Shown piece after piece: positions 17,205 through 26,989 of a stretch of 64,000 bases of DNA. How positions within the stretch are numbered: position 1 is the stretch's first letter; each line of letters opens with the position of its first letter. Location of the stretch: contig JACIXC010000012.1 of assembly GCA_014360655.1 (NCBI GenBank), positions 1-64,000 of the forward strand. Reading direction: 5' to 3'. The notes under the pieces are model-generated. The model was given only the letters and a program-made list of their open reading frames with translations, was not told the DNA's origin and searched no databases. Made by a program: the position numbers and the translations under genes. The DNA is from Actinomycetota bacterium (lineage in GTDB: Bacteria > Actinomycetota > Geothermincolia > Geothermincolales > RBG-13-55-18).

Positions 17205-17557
17205 GCTTCCTGGACACAAGGAAACCGGTCGCAGGGAAAGTGCCCGCGCTGGCGGAGAAAATCCTCAGGTTGTAGGTGTAAAGGCAACCCGACCTGGAGA
17301 AACGTTACGGCCGGGCTGGCCTGGAGATCTGCCGCCAGGACATCCAGCACCACCTTTTCTACCTGGCCGAGGCGCTTTTCCTGGACTCGCCCCTCCTTTT
17401 CGAGGAGTACATATCCTGGGTCAAATCCTTGCTGAAAAGCCTGGGGGTCCCTGCCGAGGACATGATGGTCAACCTCCAGTGCATGCGCGAGGTGCTCCGG
17501 CGGGAACTCCCGCGGCAACATGCGGAGCGGGCCGGCGACCTGCCGCCTTCGGCGTAG
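17201..17557 (+). pseudogene. Decayed gene with two in-frame stops, B12-binding-protein-like N-terminal helical region
   Basis: An ATG overlaps the upstream stop (ATGA), and one reading frame runs 118 codons to TAG at 17555. It is interrupted after 24 codons by TAG (17273) and, one codon later, TAA (17279). After the stops the same frame continues with RQPDLEKRYGRAG, CRQDIQHHLFYLAEAL and FEEYISWVKSLLKSLGV, which looks like real conserved protein. From memory this resembles the helical domain in front of cobalamin-binding or related sensor proteins, common in Actinomycetota. There is no usable start after the second stop. The two different stop codons argue against recoding, so it is called a pseudogene or sequencing-damaged gene. 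Confidence 0.6.
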
Positions 17558-17745
17558 CTCCCGCGCATACGCACCCCCTCATGACCATGCCGTACCCACC
17601 CTGCGGCCGGGATCCTGTCACCGCGCGGGACTAAAATATATTCCGGGAAGCCGGCGGCCCTTCGGGCCGCGGCGATGGAGCGCGATGCCGATCGGGCGGC
17701 ATCGATGTTCCCGCGTGGAGAAGACATGGAAAAAGGCAGGGGGAG

Positions 17746-20700
17746 ATGTCACCAGGCCATGCCGCGCAGTGCGGCAGGAGGTTGAGCCGGCTCGCGGAAG
17801 GCATCCGGGAGCTCTGCTCGCGCCACCTCCTGGAGGAGAAATGGCTCCTTGCGCCCTCGTACAGGGTTGCCTTCCAGTGGCTCGACGCGGTGGCGTTCTC
17901 GGGCCAGCCCGTCTTCAACCTGCGCCTGAAGACCGTTCCCTCGCTCGCGCTCGAGATAGCCGCGCCGAAGATGGTTGCGGAGGGCCTGTCCTTCCTGGAG
18001 GGGTTCAAGCTCCAGTTGCTCATCGAGGAAGTGCTCCGGGGTCTCGGCGGAGCCGGGGGCTATCTGCCCGGGATGCAGGAGAGCTCCGGCCTGGCGCAGG
18101 CCGTGCGCCGCTCCCTCCTTGACCTGAGGCTTGCCGGCCTTGCCCCGGAGGGACTGCGGACGCGGGATTTCGAGGTCGCCGCCAAGGGAAGGGAGCTGGC
18201 AGCCCTTCTCCGCGCTTTCCAGCACGAACTGGAAAGGCGCAGGCTCGCCGATTATCCGGAGGTATTGCGCCTGGCCGAAGAGGCGCTGCGCGACCATCCG
18301 GAGACCGTTCCCGAGGGGGTGATCATCGCCATGCCCGAGGACATGGAAAGGAGGTCCTGGGGCCGCGAGAGGGCGTTCCTTCTCGCGTTGCTCCAGCGCC
18401 GGTCATTCCCCCTGCCGGCCGATCACCCCGAGGGCGAGCGGGAGGTGGAAAGCGATGCCTCGCTGTTGAGATACGCGCAGCGCCCCTCCCTGGCGCCATC
18501 CCCCCGGGGAGACGGGACGGTGGAGCTGTTCCGCGCCGCGGGCGAGGCCAACGAGGTGCGCGAGGTATTACGACGCTGCCTGGAAAAGGGAATCCCTTTC
18601 GACGACGTGGAGATCCTTTATACGGACAGCGAGACCTATCTACCCCTCATCTACGAGGTCTCTTCCCTGCTCGCCCGCGAGGCGGGAGAAGCACCTCCCG
18701 CGACCTTCGCAGAGGGGATACCCCTTGGTTACACGCGGCCGGGACGCGCCCTCGCGGGCTGGCTGCAATGGATCAGGGAGGATCACTCCCAACCCGTGCT
18801 GGCACGGCTGCTGCAGGACGGTCTGCTCGACGTCGATGGTGCCGAAGAGGAGGGGTTGAGCTTCTCCCGCCTGGCCGCTCTCTTCCGCACCCTCCCCATA
18901 GGGAACGGGCGAGGGCGTTACCTCCGGGCTTTCGACGCTGTTCTCCGGGACTCGACGGCAGGAGAGGGTACGGGGGAGGACGGCAGCGGGGGAGATTCAC
19001 CGCGGAACGCGAAAATCCGTGGGCTCCGGCTGTTGAGGAGGTTGTGTTGCGACCTGCTCGACTCCCTACCAGACGACCTGGATGATGCCGCCGGGGTCCT
19101 CTCCGCCGTCCAGGAGCTGCTGACATCGAAAATACGCGGCATCGGCGAGATGGACGAGTACGCGCGCAAGCGCCTGCTGAAAACGGTGCGCGAGGCATCA
19201 TCGTGCCTCGGGGAAGTCCCCCTCTCCGGAAGGAGGGTCCTCTCCTGGATGGAGGAGCAGGTGGCAACCGCCGTGGTCGAGGGCGAGGGCCCGCGTCCAG
19301 GGCGCATCTTCGTGGCTCCCCTGCACTCCGGGGGACACTCTGGCCGTTCCCACGTCTTCGTGGTGGGACTGGACGACGGCCGCTTCCCCGGGGCCGCTTT
19401 CCAGGACCCGCTCCTCCTGGACTCCGAGAGGAAGAGGCTGTCCGCGGAACTGCCCACCTCATCCACGCTCAGCGAGATCAAGGTGGAATCTTTTTCCATG
19501 TTGATGAGCAGGCTGCGCGCCAGCGTCACCCTTAGCTACAGCTGCCGCGACATCGCCGAGGACAGGGAGATGTTCCCGAGCCCGGTCATGGTGTCCGCCT
19601 TCAGGATCACCTCCGGGAAGCGGGATGCTACCCTGGAGGACCTGCTGGCTTCCCTTCCGCCTCCCGCCTCCTTCGCGCCCACCTCGGAACGGGGGTGCCT
19701 CTCCATGTCCGAATGGTGGCTGTACCGCCTCTGCGAGCGGGGCCCGGTACCCGATGCGGAGCAGGCGGTGGCAGCGGCTTTCCCCCACCTGGGCCGCGGC
19801 ATGGATGCCAGGCGCGCCCGCGAGAGCGATGGCTTCACCGTGTACGATGGTTACGTACCCGAAGCGGGAAGAGACCTGGATCCCTCCAGGCCGGGGGGGC
19901 CGGTGCTCTCCTCGCAGCGCCTGGAATTGCTGGGCAAGTGCCCGCTGGAATATTTCTTCACCTACATCCTCGGGATAAGCCCCCCGGAAGAATTCCTCTA
20001 CGATTCCCAGGTCTGGCTGAACGCCATGGAAACGGGGGGATTGCTGCACCGCGTTTTCAATGCCTTTTACCGCCGACTTCGCGAGCTGGGGGAGCTCCCC
20101 GACTTTCAACGTCACTGGCCCTTGCTGCAAGAGATACTGGAGAGCGAGATAGAGTCCTCAAGATCACTGAAACCACCCCCCAATCCGCAGGCTTTCGCGG
20201 AGACGCGGGCACGGCTTCGCATGACTGCCAGGATATTCCTCCGCGAGGAGGAGGCGAACCGCGAAGCGAGGATGCCGCTCTACTTCGAGGTCGCGGTGGG
20301 CACGGAGAAAGAGGGGGGCAACCCCGTCGACCTGGCGGAGCCGGTGACGGTAACGCTGCCCGGTGGCAGGCAAGTACGGGTACGCGGCACCATCGACCGT
20401 ATCGACGCCCTACCCGGCGACGGGAGGGAGCGTTTCGTGGTCTGCGACTACAAGACGGGTTCCGCCGGCGGTTACGACGAGAAAGACCCCTTCCGCGGGG
20501 GAAGATGCGTACAGAACTACCTCTACCTGGTGCTGGCGCGCGCCTGCCTCCCGCAGCGCCACCGCGATGCGGAGGTCACGTCCTTCGAGTATTACTTCCC
20601 CGGCGTAAAGGGGCACGGGGAACGCGTCTCCTGGGAGGCGAGCCGGTTGGATGGGGGCCTCGAGGTCCTCGCTGACCTGTGCAGCATGCTCTCCCTGGGA

Positions 20701-20871
20701 TGTTTCCCCTGCAGCGACTACCCAGATGACATGAAACACAGCGACTTCAAGCCCGCCTTCCTCGACGTGGAAAAGAGCGCTGAGCAGCTGCAGGCCAAGC
20801 TCGCCAACCACGAGAACGACACTCTCGCTCCCTTCAGGCGCCTGCGCATGCCCGGGGAGGTGGGGTCATGA
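17746..20871 (+). CDS. addB: AddB-like helicase-nuclease subunit
   Basis: 1041 residues. The N-terminal two-thirds is a degenerate UvrD-like region with no intact Walker A, as in AddB. The C-terminus has a PD-(D/E)XK nuclease core: DRIDAL then VVCDYKTG (D901, K903), and a following QNYLYLVLA helix. It pairs with the helicase gene overlapping its stop by four bases; together they should resect double-strand breaks for RecA loading. The first expected Fe-S cysteine is kept (C732 in GKCPLEYFF). The C-terminal C-x2-C-x5-C positions appear replaced by Met, Ser and Phe (DDMKHSDFKPAF), although a C986/C989 pair lies just before. The start ATG follows AAGGCAGGGGGAG. Confidence 0.85.
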   Translation: MSPGHAAQCGRRLSRLAEGIRELCSRHLLEEKWLLAPSYRVAFQWLDAVAFSGQPVFNLRLKTVPSLALEIAAPKMVAEGLSFLEGFKLQLLIEEVLRGLGGAGGYLPGMQESSGLAQAVRRSLLDLRLAGLAPEGLRTRDFEVAAKGRELAALLRAFQHELERRRLADYPEVLRLAEEALRDHPETVPEGVIIAMPEDMERRSWGRERAFLLALLQRRSFPLPADHPEGEREVESDASLLRYAQRPSLAPSPRGDGTVELFRAAGEANEVREVLRRCLEKGIPFDDVEILYTDSETYLPLIYEVSSLLAREAGEAPPATFAEGIPLGYTRPGRALAGWLQWIREDHSQPVLARLLQDGLLDVDGAEEEGLSFSRLAALFRTLPIGNGRGRYLRAFDAVLRDSTAGEGTGEDGSGGDSPRNAKIRGLRLLRRLCCDLLDSLPDDLDDAAGVLSAVQELLTSKIRGIGEMDEYARKRLLKTVREASSCLGEVPLSGRRVLSWMEEQVATAVVEGEGPRPGRIFVAPLHSGGHSGRSHVFVVGLDDGRFPGAAFQDPLLLDSERKRLSAELPTSSTLSEIKVESFSMLMSRLRASVTLSYSCRDIAEDREMFPSPVMVSAFRITSGKRDATLEDLLASLPPPASFAPTSERGCLSMSEWWLYRLCERGPVPDAEQAVAAAFPHLGRGMDARRARESDGFTVYDGYVPEAGRDLDPSRPGGPVLSSQRLELLGKCPLEYFFTYILGISPPEEFLYDSQVWLNAMETGGLLHRVFNAFYRRLRELGELPDFQRHWPLLQEILESEIESSRSLKPPPNPQAFAETRARLRMTARIFLREEEANREARMPLYFEVAVGTEKEGGNPVDLAEPVTVTLPGGRQVRVRGTIDRIDALPGDGRERFVVCDYKTGSAGGYDEKDPFRGGRCVQNYLYLVLARACLPQRHRDAEVTSFEYYFPGVKGHGERVSWEASRLDGGLEVLADLCSMLSLGCFPCSDYPDDMKHSDFKPAFLDVEKSAEQLQAKLANHENDTLAPFRRLRMPGEVGS

Positions 20872-23800
20872 CGAAAGCGCGCGCAAAGCAAGGCATGGAG
20901 CGCCTTCCCGACCTCGGCCAGAGGGAGAGGATCGTCACGGAGCTCGATAAGAACATGCTGGTGGAGGCCGCGGCAGGGACGGGAAAGACCACCTGCATGG
21001 TGCAGAGGATGCTGGCCCTGCTGCGCACGGGGAAATGCGGAGAGATCCGCAACCTGGTGGCTATCACCTTCACGCGCAAGGCCGCGGGCGAGATACGCAG
21101 CCGCTTCCAGGTGGAGCTGGAACGGGAAACGAGGGAGGCTTCGGGAGCGGAAAGGAAGAACCTGGAGCGCGCCCTGGACGGGATTGAGCATTGCTTCATC
21201 GGCACCATACATTCCTTTTGCGCCCGTCTCCTGCGGGAAAGACCCGTGGAAGCCGGGCTGGACCTCAACTTCAGGGAGATGGACGACCTCGAGGACAGGC
21301 TCCTGCGGGAAGAGGCCTGGGAGGAGTTCATCTCCCGCATCACCTCACACGATCCCGACGACATAACGGGTGAGCTCGGCAGGGTGGGTTTGAGCCCTTT
21401 CGATCTTAAGCCTGTCTTCATGGACTTCGTGGATTTCCCGGACGTGGACGAGTGGCCCCTCCCCGACGATGTAGACCTGGAGGCGGCGTGTGAGCGCGCG
21501 AGGAAAAACCTGGAAGCATACCTGGAACACGTGCTGGAGCTGCTTCCACGACTTCCCGCGGAGTCGGGCACGGACGAACTCATACCGGAGCTCAAGCGGC
21601 TGCCGCGTGTCGTTTCCCACTACAACCTGGAGGATCCCGTGGAACTCATGGAGGTTCTGGAACGCTTCGAAAGCGACCCCAAGGTCACGAAAAAGATGTG
21701 GGAAAATGGCTCCGCGCTGACAAAGGAAGACGCCGAGAGGGAGAGTGAACGTTGGAGCCGTTTTCGCGAGGATACGGTGCGGCCGGCCCTGGAGGCATGG
21801 AGGGAGGCACGCTACGCGGTGGCCATGCGTGCGCTCTCCCGCGCAGGAGAGGTTTACGAGCGACTGCGGATGGAACGTGGTTGCCTGAACTTCCAGGACC
21901 TGTTGATGTCCGCGGCGCGCCTGCTGCGCGAGAACCCGCATGTCAGGCGCTACTTCCAGTCCCGCTATACCCACCTGATGGTGGACGAGTTCCAGGACAC
22001 CGACCCCGTGCAGGCGGAGGTCATCTTCCTGCTCGCTTCCTCCGACGTCGACCAGGTTGACTGGCGCCGTTGCACGCCACGCCCCGGTTCCCTCTTCCTG
22101 GTAGGGGACCCCAAGCAGTCCATCTACCGTTTCCGCCGCGCCGACATCACCACCTACAACGAGGCCAAGAAGCTGGTGCTGGATACCGGAGGCTCGCTGG
22201 TGCACCTGTCCGCCAACTTCCGCTCCCGGCCCGCGCTCATCGATTGGGTAAACCGCGTCTTCGAACCCCGGGAGGAGGCCGACGCTGGCACCGGGACGGA
22301 GGCCAGGTTCCCGCCGCAAGACACGGATGTCTCGCCGTGCTACGTGCCCCTGCTGAAAGGAAGGGAAGAGGGGGATTCCCTTGGGCTGGAAGGCGTCTAT
22401 CGTATCCCCGTTCCCAGGGAATTGAGCAAAAAGGAACAGATCATCCCCTACGAGGCCGACCTCATCGCGCGTTTCATCCGCCATGCCCTGGACGAAGGCA
22501 TGGCCATCCCCCGCTCCAGGAGGGAGATGGAGCGCGGTGTCCCCCCGCAGGCCAGACCCTCCGACTTCATGATCATCACTTACAATAAGGGCGGCCTCGA
22601 CATCTTCGCCCAGAAGCTGCGTGAATACGGGGTGCCCCACCGCGTCAGCGGCGGAGCCGCCCTCAAGGATAACGAGGAGCTGCGGCTGCTGTACCTGTAC
22701 CTCAAGGCCGCGCTCTACCCCGACGATCCCGTGGCGCTGGTGGCCGTGCTTCGCAGCGAGCTCTTCGGCATAAGCGACGCCGCACTCTACTCCTTCAAGA
22801 AGCACGGGGGGGTCTTCTCCTTCTATGCGCCCGTCCCGGAAGGAATGCCCGCGGAAGAGGCCGAGGCCTTCAGGGATGCCTTCCGGCGCCTGAGGAGGGG
22901 CCGTGAATCCATCTTCCGGATGCCGCCCATGGCCGCCGTCGAGAGCACGGTGGATGAACTGGGGCTTGCCGCGCTGGCCGCGTCTCGCCCCGGGGGAGAC
23001 CTGCGCGCGGGGGGATTTCTCAAGGGCGTGGAGCTGCTGCGCGAAACCCGCGGGTGGGGTTGGAGCAGCGCCCAGCTGCTGGACACCCTGGGGCTCATGC
23101 TCGAGGGCAAGGTGGAGCATGACGGGATGACCGCGCGTTCCGAGGACCCTCCGGCGGTGAGGGTACTCAACCTGCACAAGGCCAAGGGCCTGGAAGCGCC
23201 CGTCGTCTTCCTCGCCGACGTCACCGGCAAGCAGAGCAGGCCGTATGTCCAGCGGCACGTCGACCGCTCCGGAGACAAGGTGCGTGGCTACCTCGCCCTC
23301 TACCGAGACCAAGAATCTTACTCGAAGAAGATCCTGGCGCATCCACGGGAATGGGATGACATCTCCCGGCGCGAGCTCGTATTCCAGGAAGCGGAAGAAT
23401 TGAGGCTGAGGTACGTGGCCGCGACCCGGGCGGGCACGGCCTGCGTCGTGAGCACCAGGGAGACGTTCAGAAACAGGAACCCGTGGGCGGCTTTCCAGGA
23501 TCTCGTAGCTGACGGGCCTGCCCTCGAGGCACCAGCGCGGACGGTACACGACACGGAGGAAGGCGAGAGAATAGGCCGCCAGGAGGTACGATACGCCGTG
23601 GAAGAACTGCAGGGCTCGCTGGCCGCACTGCGGAAAGAGACCCACCGCGTGCTGGCCGCCAGGGAATACGCTCTCGCCGAGGCGGAGAGATTGACCGGGA
23701 GGCGGACATGGGAGATCGTGGAGAGGGGCTCACCGGGACGGTCCTCGCGTCGCCATGGTCCCGGAGCCGATCTGGACAACGTGCCAGGCGATGACGGGGG

Positions 23801-24287
23801 GAGCGAGCAGGGCATGGCCTGGGGCGAGGTGATCCACCTCCTCCTGCAGGTGGCCATGGAAAGGCCACGGGCTGATCTCCTCCCCCTCGCGCGCTCCGCC
23901 CTGCGCGGGAAGGACATGGACCCCTCGCTGGCGGAGGAAGCGGTCCTCGTCGCCGGCGCCATCACCGCCTCGCCCCTGTGGCAGAGGGCCCTGCGCAGTG
24001 GATGCCGCCTGGTCGAGATCCCCTTCCATGTCCCGCTCGACGACGGATGCGACGTCCCCACCGTCGTGCGCGGCGTCGTCGACCTCGCCTTCCGGGAAGA
24101 CGGCGGCTGGGTGCTCGTGGACTACAAGACCGGGGGCCGCGGAAGCAGCAAATCGCGCGGACTGGAGCCGGATTACGAAGCCCAGATCCTCCTTTACGCG
24201 CGGGCCTGGGAGCGGTGCACGGGCGAGGGGGTGAAGGAAGCCCTGGTGTACCTGGTGGAGGAGGGCCTCCTCTACCGCGTGTCTTGA
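20868..24287 (+). CDS. addA: AddA/RecB-like UvrD-family helicase with C-terminal nuclease
   Basis: 1139 residues. Superfamily 1 helicase motifs in order: AAAGTGKTT (34-42), ITFTRKAAGEI, HLMVDEFQDTDPVQ, LVGDPKQSIYRFRRADI, LSANFRSRP, LNLHKAKGLEAPVVFLAD and LRYVAATRA. A PD-(D/E)XK nuclease domain closes the protein with WVLVDYKTGG (D1085, K1087) and a QILLYARAW helix. The ATG is translationally coupled to addB. This is the motor subunit of the recombinational repair complex. Length and motif order fit AddA better than RecB because the partner is AddB-like and no RecC or RecD is present. Confidence 0.9.
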   Translation: MTKARAKQGMERLPDLGQRERIVTELDKNMLVEAAAGTGKTTCMVQRMLALLRTGKCGEIRNLVAITFTRKAAGEIRSRFQVELERETREASGAERKNLERALDGIEHCFIGTIHSFCARLLRERPVEAGLDLNFREMDDLEDRLLREEAWEEFISRITSHDPDDITGELGRVGLSPFDLKPVFMDFVDFPDVDEWPLPDDVDLEAACERARKNLEAYLEHVLELLPRLPAESGTDELIPELKRLPRVVSHYNLEDPVELMEVLERFESDPKVTKKMWENGSALTKEDAERESERWSRFREDTVRPALEAWREARYAVAMRALSRAGEVYERLRMERGCLNFQDLLMSAARLLRENPHVRRYFQSRYTHLMVDEFQDTDPVQAEVIFLLASSDVDQVDWRRCTPRPGSLFLVGDPKQSIYRFRRADITTYNEAKKLVLDTGGSLVHLSANFRSRPALIDWVNRVFEPREEADAGTGTEARFPPQDTDVSPCYVPLLKGREEGDSLGLEGVYRIPVPRELSKKEQIIPYEADLIARFIRHALDEGMAIPRSRREMERGVPPQARPSDFMIITYNKGGLDIFAQKLREYGVPHRVSGGAALKDNEELRLLYLYLKAALYPDDPVALVAVLRSELFGISDAALYSFKKHGGVFSFYAPVPEGMPAEEAEAFRDAFRRLRRGRESIFRMPPMAAVESTVDELGLAALAASRPGGDLRAGGFLKGVELLRETRGWGWSSAQLLDTLGLMLEGKVEHDGMTARSEDPPAVRVLNLHKAKGLEAPVVFLADVTGKQSRPYVQRHVDRSGDKVRGYLALYRDQESYSKKILAHPREWDDISRRELVFQEAEELRLRYVAATRAGTACVVSTRETFRNRNPWAAFQDLVADGPALEAPARTVHDTEEGERIGRQEVRYAVEELQGSLAALRKETHRVLAAREYALAEAERLTGRRTWEIVERGSPGRSSRRHGPGADLDNVPGDDGGSEQGMAWGEVIHLLLQVAMERPRADLLPLARSALRGKDMDPSLAEEAVLVAGAITASPLWQRALRSGCRLVEIPFHVPLDDGCDVPTVVRGVVDLAFREDGGWVLVDYKTGGRGSSKSRGLEPDYEAQILLYARAWERCTGEGVKEALVYLVEEGLLYRVS

Positions 24288-24511
24288 GGAAAACCGCTTG
24301 TTCCGCTGAACGGCAAGGTGCCGGACGGCGGTCCATGTGGCGCAAGCCCGACCCTTCGCTCCGTGAGGGAAGCCTCGCGCGGCCTGCCACGGGAACCCTG
24401 CGCCCGGATCCTCCCGCTTCCACCCCTCGCTACCCGTATCCAAGCATTCAACAGAATAGTAGAATATGTTAGGGGACTGCCCGGCGAAAGAGTTGCGGAA
24501 ACAGGTGGGGC

Positions 24512-26959
24512 ATGGGAAAAGAGAAAGGCGGCTCACGCAAGGCGGGGTTTCCGGCCGCTTTCGGCCGCCGCAGACGACTTGCCGAAGAGGCCGGACAGGA
24601 GGGAGAGGGCGGGTGCGACTCCCGCCGCCGGAACGGCGACGGGGAGGGAGTTGCGCCCCCTCAAGGCACCCCGCCGCATCTCCACGGCGAAGAGGTTCCC
24701 GAAAAATACTTCGCTTCCCTCATCGACAACTCTTTCGATCTCATCTTCGTAACGGACGCGCAGGGCAAGGTACTCTTCATGGGCCCCTCCGTGGAACGAA
24801 CGCTCGGATACAAGCCCCACGAGGTGGTCGGCACATCATCCTTCGGTTACCTGCATCCCGATGACGTGGCGAGGGTGATAGACTTCTTCGCGCGCGGCGC
24901 GGCGCGGAGCGGCTTTTCCAGAAACGTCACCTGCCGCGTGAAACACCGGGACGGGACCTGGAGGCACATGGAGGCGGTGGGGCACAACCTCCTCCACGAT
25001 CCCGTGGTGCGCGGCATCGTGATCAACGCCAGGGACATCACCGAGCAGGTCCGTCTCCGGGAGGAACTGAAGCGCAGCGAGGAGTATTTCCGTTCCATCA
25101 TAGAGGCCGCCTCCGACATCGTCGCCGTCCTCGACCGGGAGGGGACCGTTCGTTACGCCAGCCCGTCCACGCGCGAGGTAATCGGTTACGAGCCCCAGGA
25201 GCTGGTGGGGCGGAACCTCTTCGAGTTCACCCACCCGGACGATATAGGGGACAGCACGGCGGCACTCGCCTTCGCCGCCGGCCGACCGGGGATCACCCGC
25301 TACGCGAACGTGCGCATCCGCCACAAGGACGGCTCCTGGCGTTACTTCGAGGCCGCTGCCAACAACCTGCTCGACAGCCCCGCGGTGAACGGGATGGTGA
25401 TCCTCGCCCGCGACGTGACGGATCGTCACCTCTGGGAGGAGGCGCTGCGGGAATCCGAGGAACGTTACCGGCTCATCTTCGACCATTCGGGCGACGCCGT
25501 CTTCACCTATGACGCGGAGCTCAAACTCACCGGCGTCAACCGCAGGGGATGCGAACTGATCGCATACCGCCCGGAGGAACTGCTGGGCCACAACATCTTC
25601 GAACTGGGCATCCTCCACCCGGATGATTACCAGACCGGCTTCACCAACAACCAGAGGTTGTTCGCGGGAGAGATCGCCCGTGCCGAGCTGAGATTCCTGC
25701 GCAAAGACGGCACTGTGCTCGTGGGCGATGTCACCGGGGCACCCCTCTTCAACCGGCAGGGGGAAGTGGTGGAAATCATCAACATCGTGCGCGACGTCAC
25801 GGAGCGGAAGAGGAATGAAGAAAGACTGGAGGCCCTTAACCGCTGCCTGCTCAACCTGGGGCCCGATCCCCTGGAGAACATCATGAACGTCGTCTCCACG
25901 GGAAACGATGTATTGGGCACCTGCCGCCTTGCTTACTGCAGGCTGGACAAGGGCAGGTTCCAGTGTTTTTCGCCGGCACGCAGGGGCGACGGCTTCTTCG
26001 CCCCCGAGGAGCCGGAACGTTTCCTGTCCTTCGGCCTCATCTCCTCCGACTTCGCCTCGCCCGTCATCCTGAACGACGCGGAGGAGGCGAGGGCGGCCCG
26101 CGATCCTTTTCTCGGCGGCGGTGATTTCCATTACCTGGCAGCCCTTCCCGTGCGCCTGGGTGAGAGCGCGCTGGGTTGCCTCTGCTGCTTCGCCCCGGAA
26201 GAGAACGACCTCACCGCGGAGACCATCGGTTTCCTCGGCATGCTCGCGCGCGCCATAACCATCGAGGAGGAGCGCCGCGCCTACGAGGAGAGCATCCGCC
26301 ACTTCGTGGACATCGCTTCCCACGAGCTGCGCACGCCGCTCTCCATCATCAAGGGCTACGCGGATGCCTTCGTCTGCGGGGACCTCATGGAGCTTAACGA
26401 CATGCAGATGGAGAAGATCCGCATCATAAACAAGAAGGCCGACAAGATGGCCAAGACCATCAACGACCTCCTCGACCTCTCCCGTATAGAGAGGGGGGAG
26501 TTCGTGGTGGAAAAGAGCGCCGTGGACGCCAGGAGCGCCGTCGAGTCCTCCATCGCCCAGATGCTGGAAAGAGGCGCGCAGAACCGTTTCCTCCTTTCCA
26601 TGGCGGAGGAACCGCTCCTCATCCAGGCAGACCCCGACAAGCTCTCGGACGTGCTCGTCATCCTCCTGGACAACGCCATAAACTACTCCCCCACCGGTTC
26701 CGAGATCGAGGTCGAGGTGCTCCCGCACGACGGCGGGGCGATCTTCTCCGTGAAGGACCGCGGGCCCGGCATACCGCAAAAAGAGCGCGAGGGCATCTTC
26801 GAGCGCTTCTACCAGCTCGAGGACTCCCGGCACCATTCCTCCACCGGCATGGGCCTGGGCCTTTTCATAGCCCGCGAGATAGTCAGGGGACATGGTGGTA
26901 AAATATGGTATGAGGCGCGCGAGGGCGGCGGCTCCGTCTTCCGCTTCACCATCCCCTGA
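24512..26959 (+). CDS. Soluble PAS-PAS-PAS-GAF sensor histidine kinase
   Basis: 815 residues without a transmembrane segment, so a cytosolic sensor. Three PAS domains span roughly 65-185, 190-310 and 312-430; each ends with a PAC tail such as INARDITEQ, LARDVTDR and IVRDVTERK. A GAF-like domain (about 440-590) contains a CLCCF stretch. HisKA has SHELRTPL with phospho-acceptor His604; the ATPase domain shows N-box DNAINYSP, G1 DRGPGIP and G2 GMGLGLFIA. No response regulator is adjacent, so the partner is encoded elsewhere. The N-terminal 55 residues are low-complexity and basic, and the true start may lie a little downstream. Confidence 0.9.
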   Translation: MGKEKGGSRKAGFPAAFGRRRRLAEEAGQEGEGGCDSRRRNGDGEGVAPPQGTPPHLHGEEVPEKYFASLIDNSFDLIFVTDAQGKVLFMGPSVERTLGYKPHEVVGTSSFGYLHPDDVARVIDFFARGAARSGFSRNVTCRVKHRDGTWRHMEAVGHNLLHDPVVRGIVINARDITEQVRLREELKRSEEYFRSIIEAASDIVAVLDREGTVRYASPSTREVIGYEPQELVGRNLFEFTHPDDIGDSTAALAFAAGRPGITRYANVRIRHKDGSWRYFEAAANNLLDSPAVNGMVILARDVTDRHLWEEALRESEERYRLIFDHSGDAVFTYDAELKLTGVNRRGCELIAYRPEELLGHNIFELGILHPDDYQTGFTNNQRLFAGEIARAELRFLRKDGTVLVGDVTGAPLFNRQGEVVEIINIVRDVTERKRNEERLEALNRCLLNLGPDPLENIMNVVSTGNDVLGTCRLAYCRLDKGRFQCFSPARRGDGFFAPEEPERFLSFGLISSDFASPVILNDAEEARAARDPFLGGGDFHYLAALPVRLGESALGCLCCFAPEENDLTAETIGFLGMLARAITIEEERRAYEESIRHFVDIASHELRTPLSIIKGYADAFVCGDLMELNDMQMEKIRIINKKADKMAKTINDLLDLSRIERGEFVVEKSAVDARSAVESSIAQMLERGAQNRFLLSMAEEPLLIQADPDKLSDVLVILLDNAINYSPTGSEIEVEVLPHDGGAIFSVKDRGPGIPQKEREGIFERFYQLEDSRHHSSTGMGLGLFIAREIVRGHGGKIWYEAREGGGSVFRFTIP

Positions 26960-26989
26960 CCACCGCCCGGCCGCTGCATGAAAAGGCCG

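Noticed and set aside
17273-17281. Pyrrolysine or selenocysteine recoding in the interrupted gene
   Set aside because: The two stops are TAG and TAA, no TGA is involved, and no insertion element was recognised.
21345-23645. 766-codon minus-strand frame inside the AddA-like gene
   Set aside because: The plus strand has all helicase motifs in order; the minus frame has none and shows shadow-type composition.
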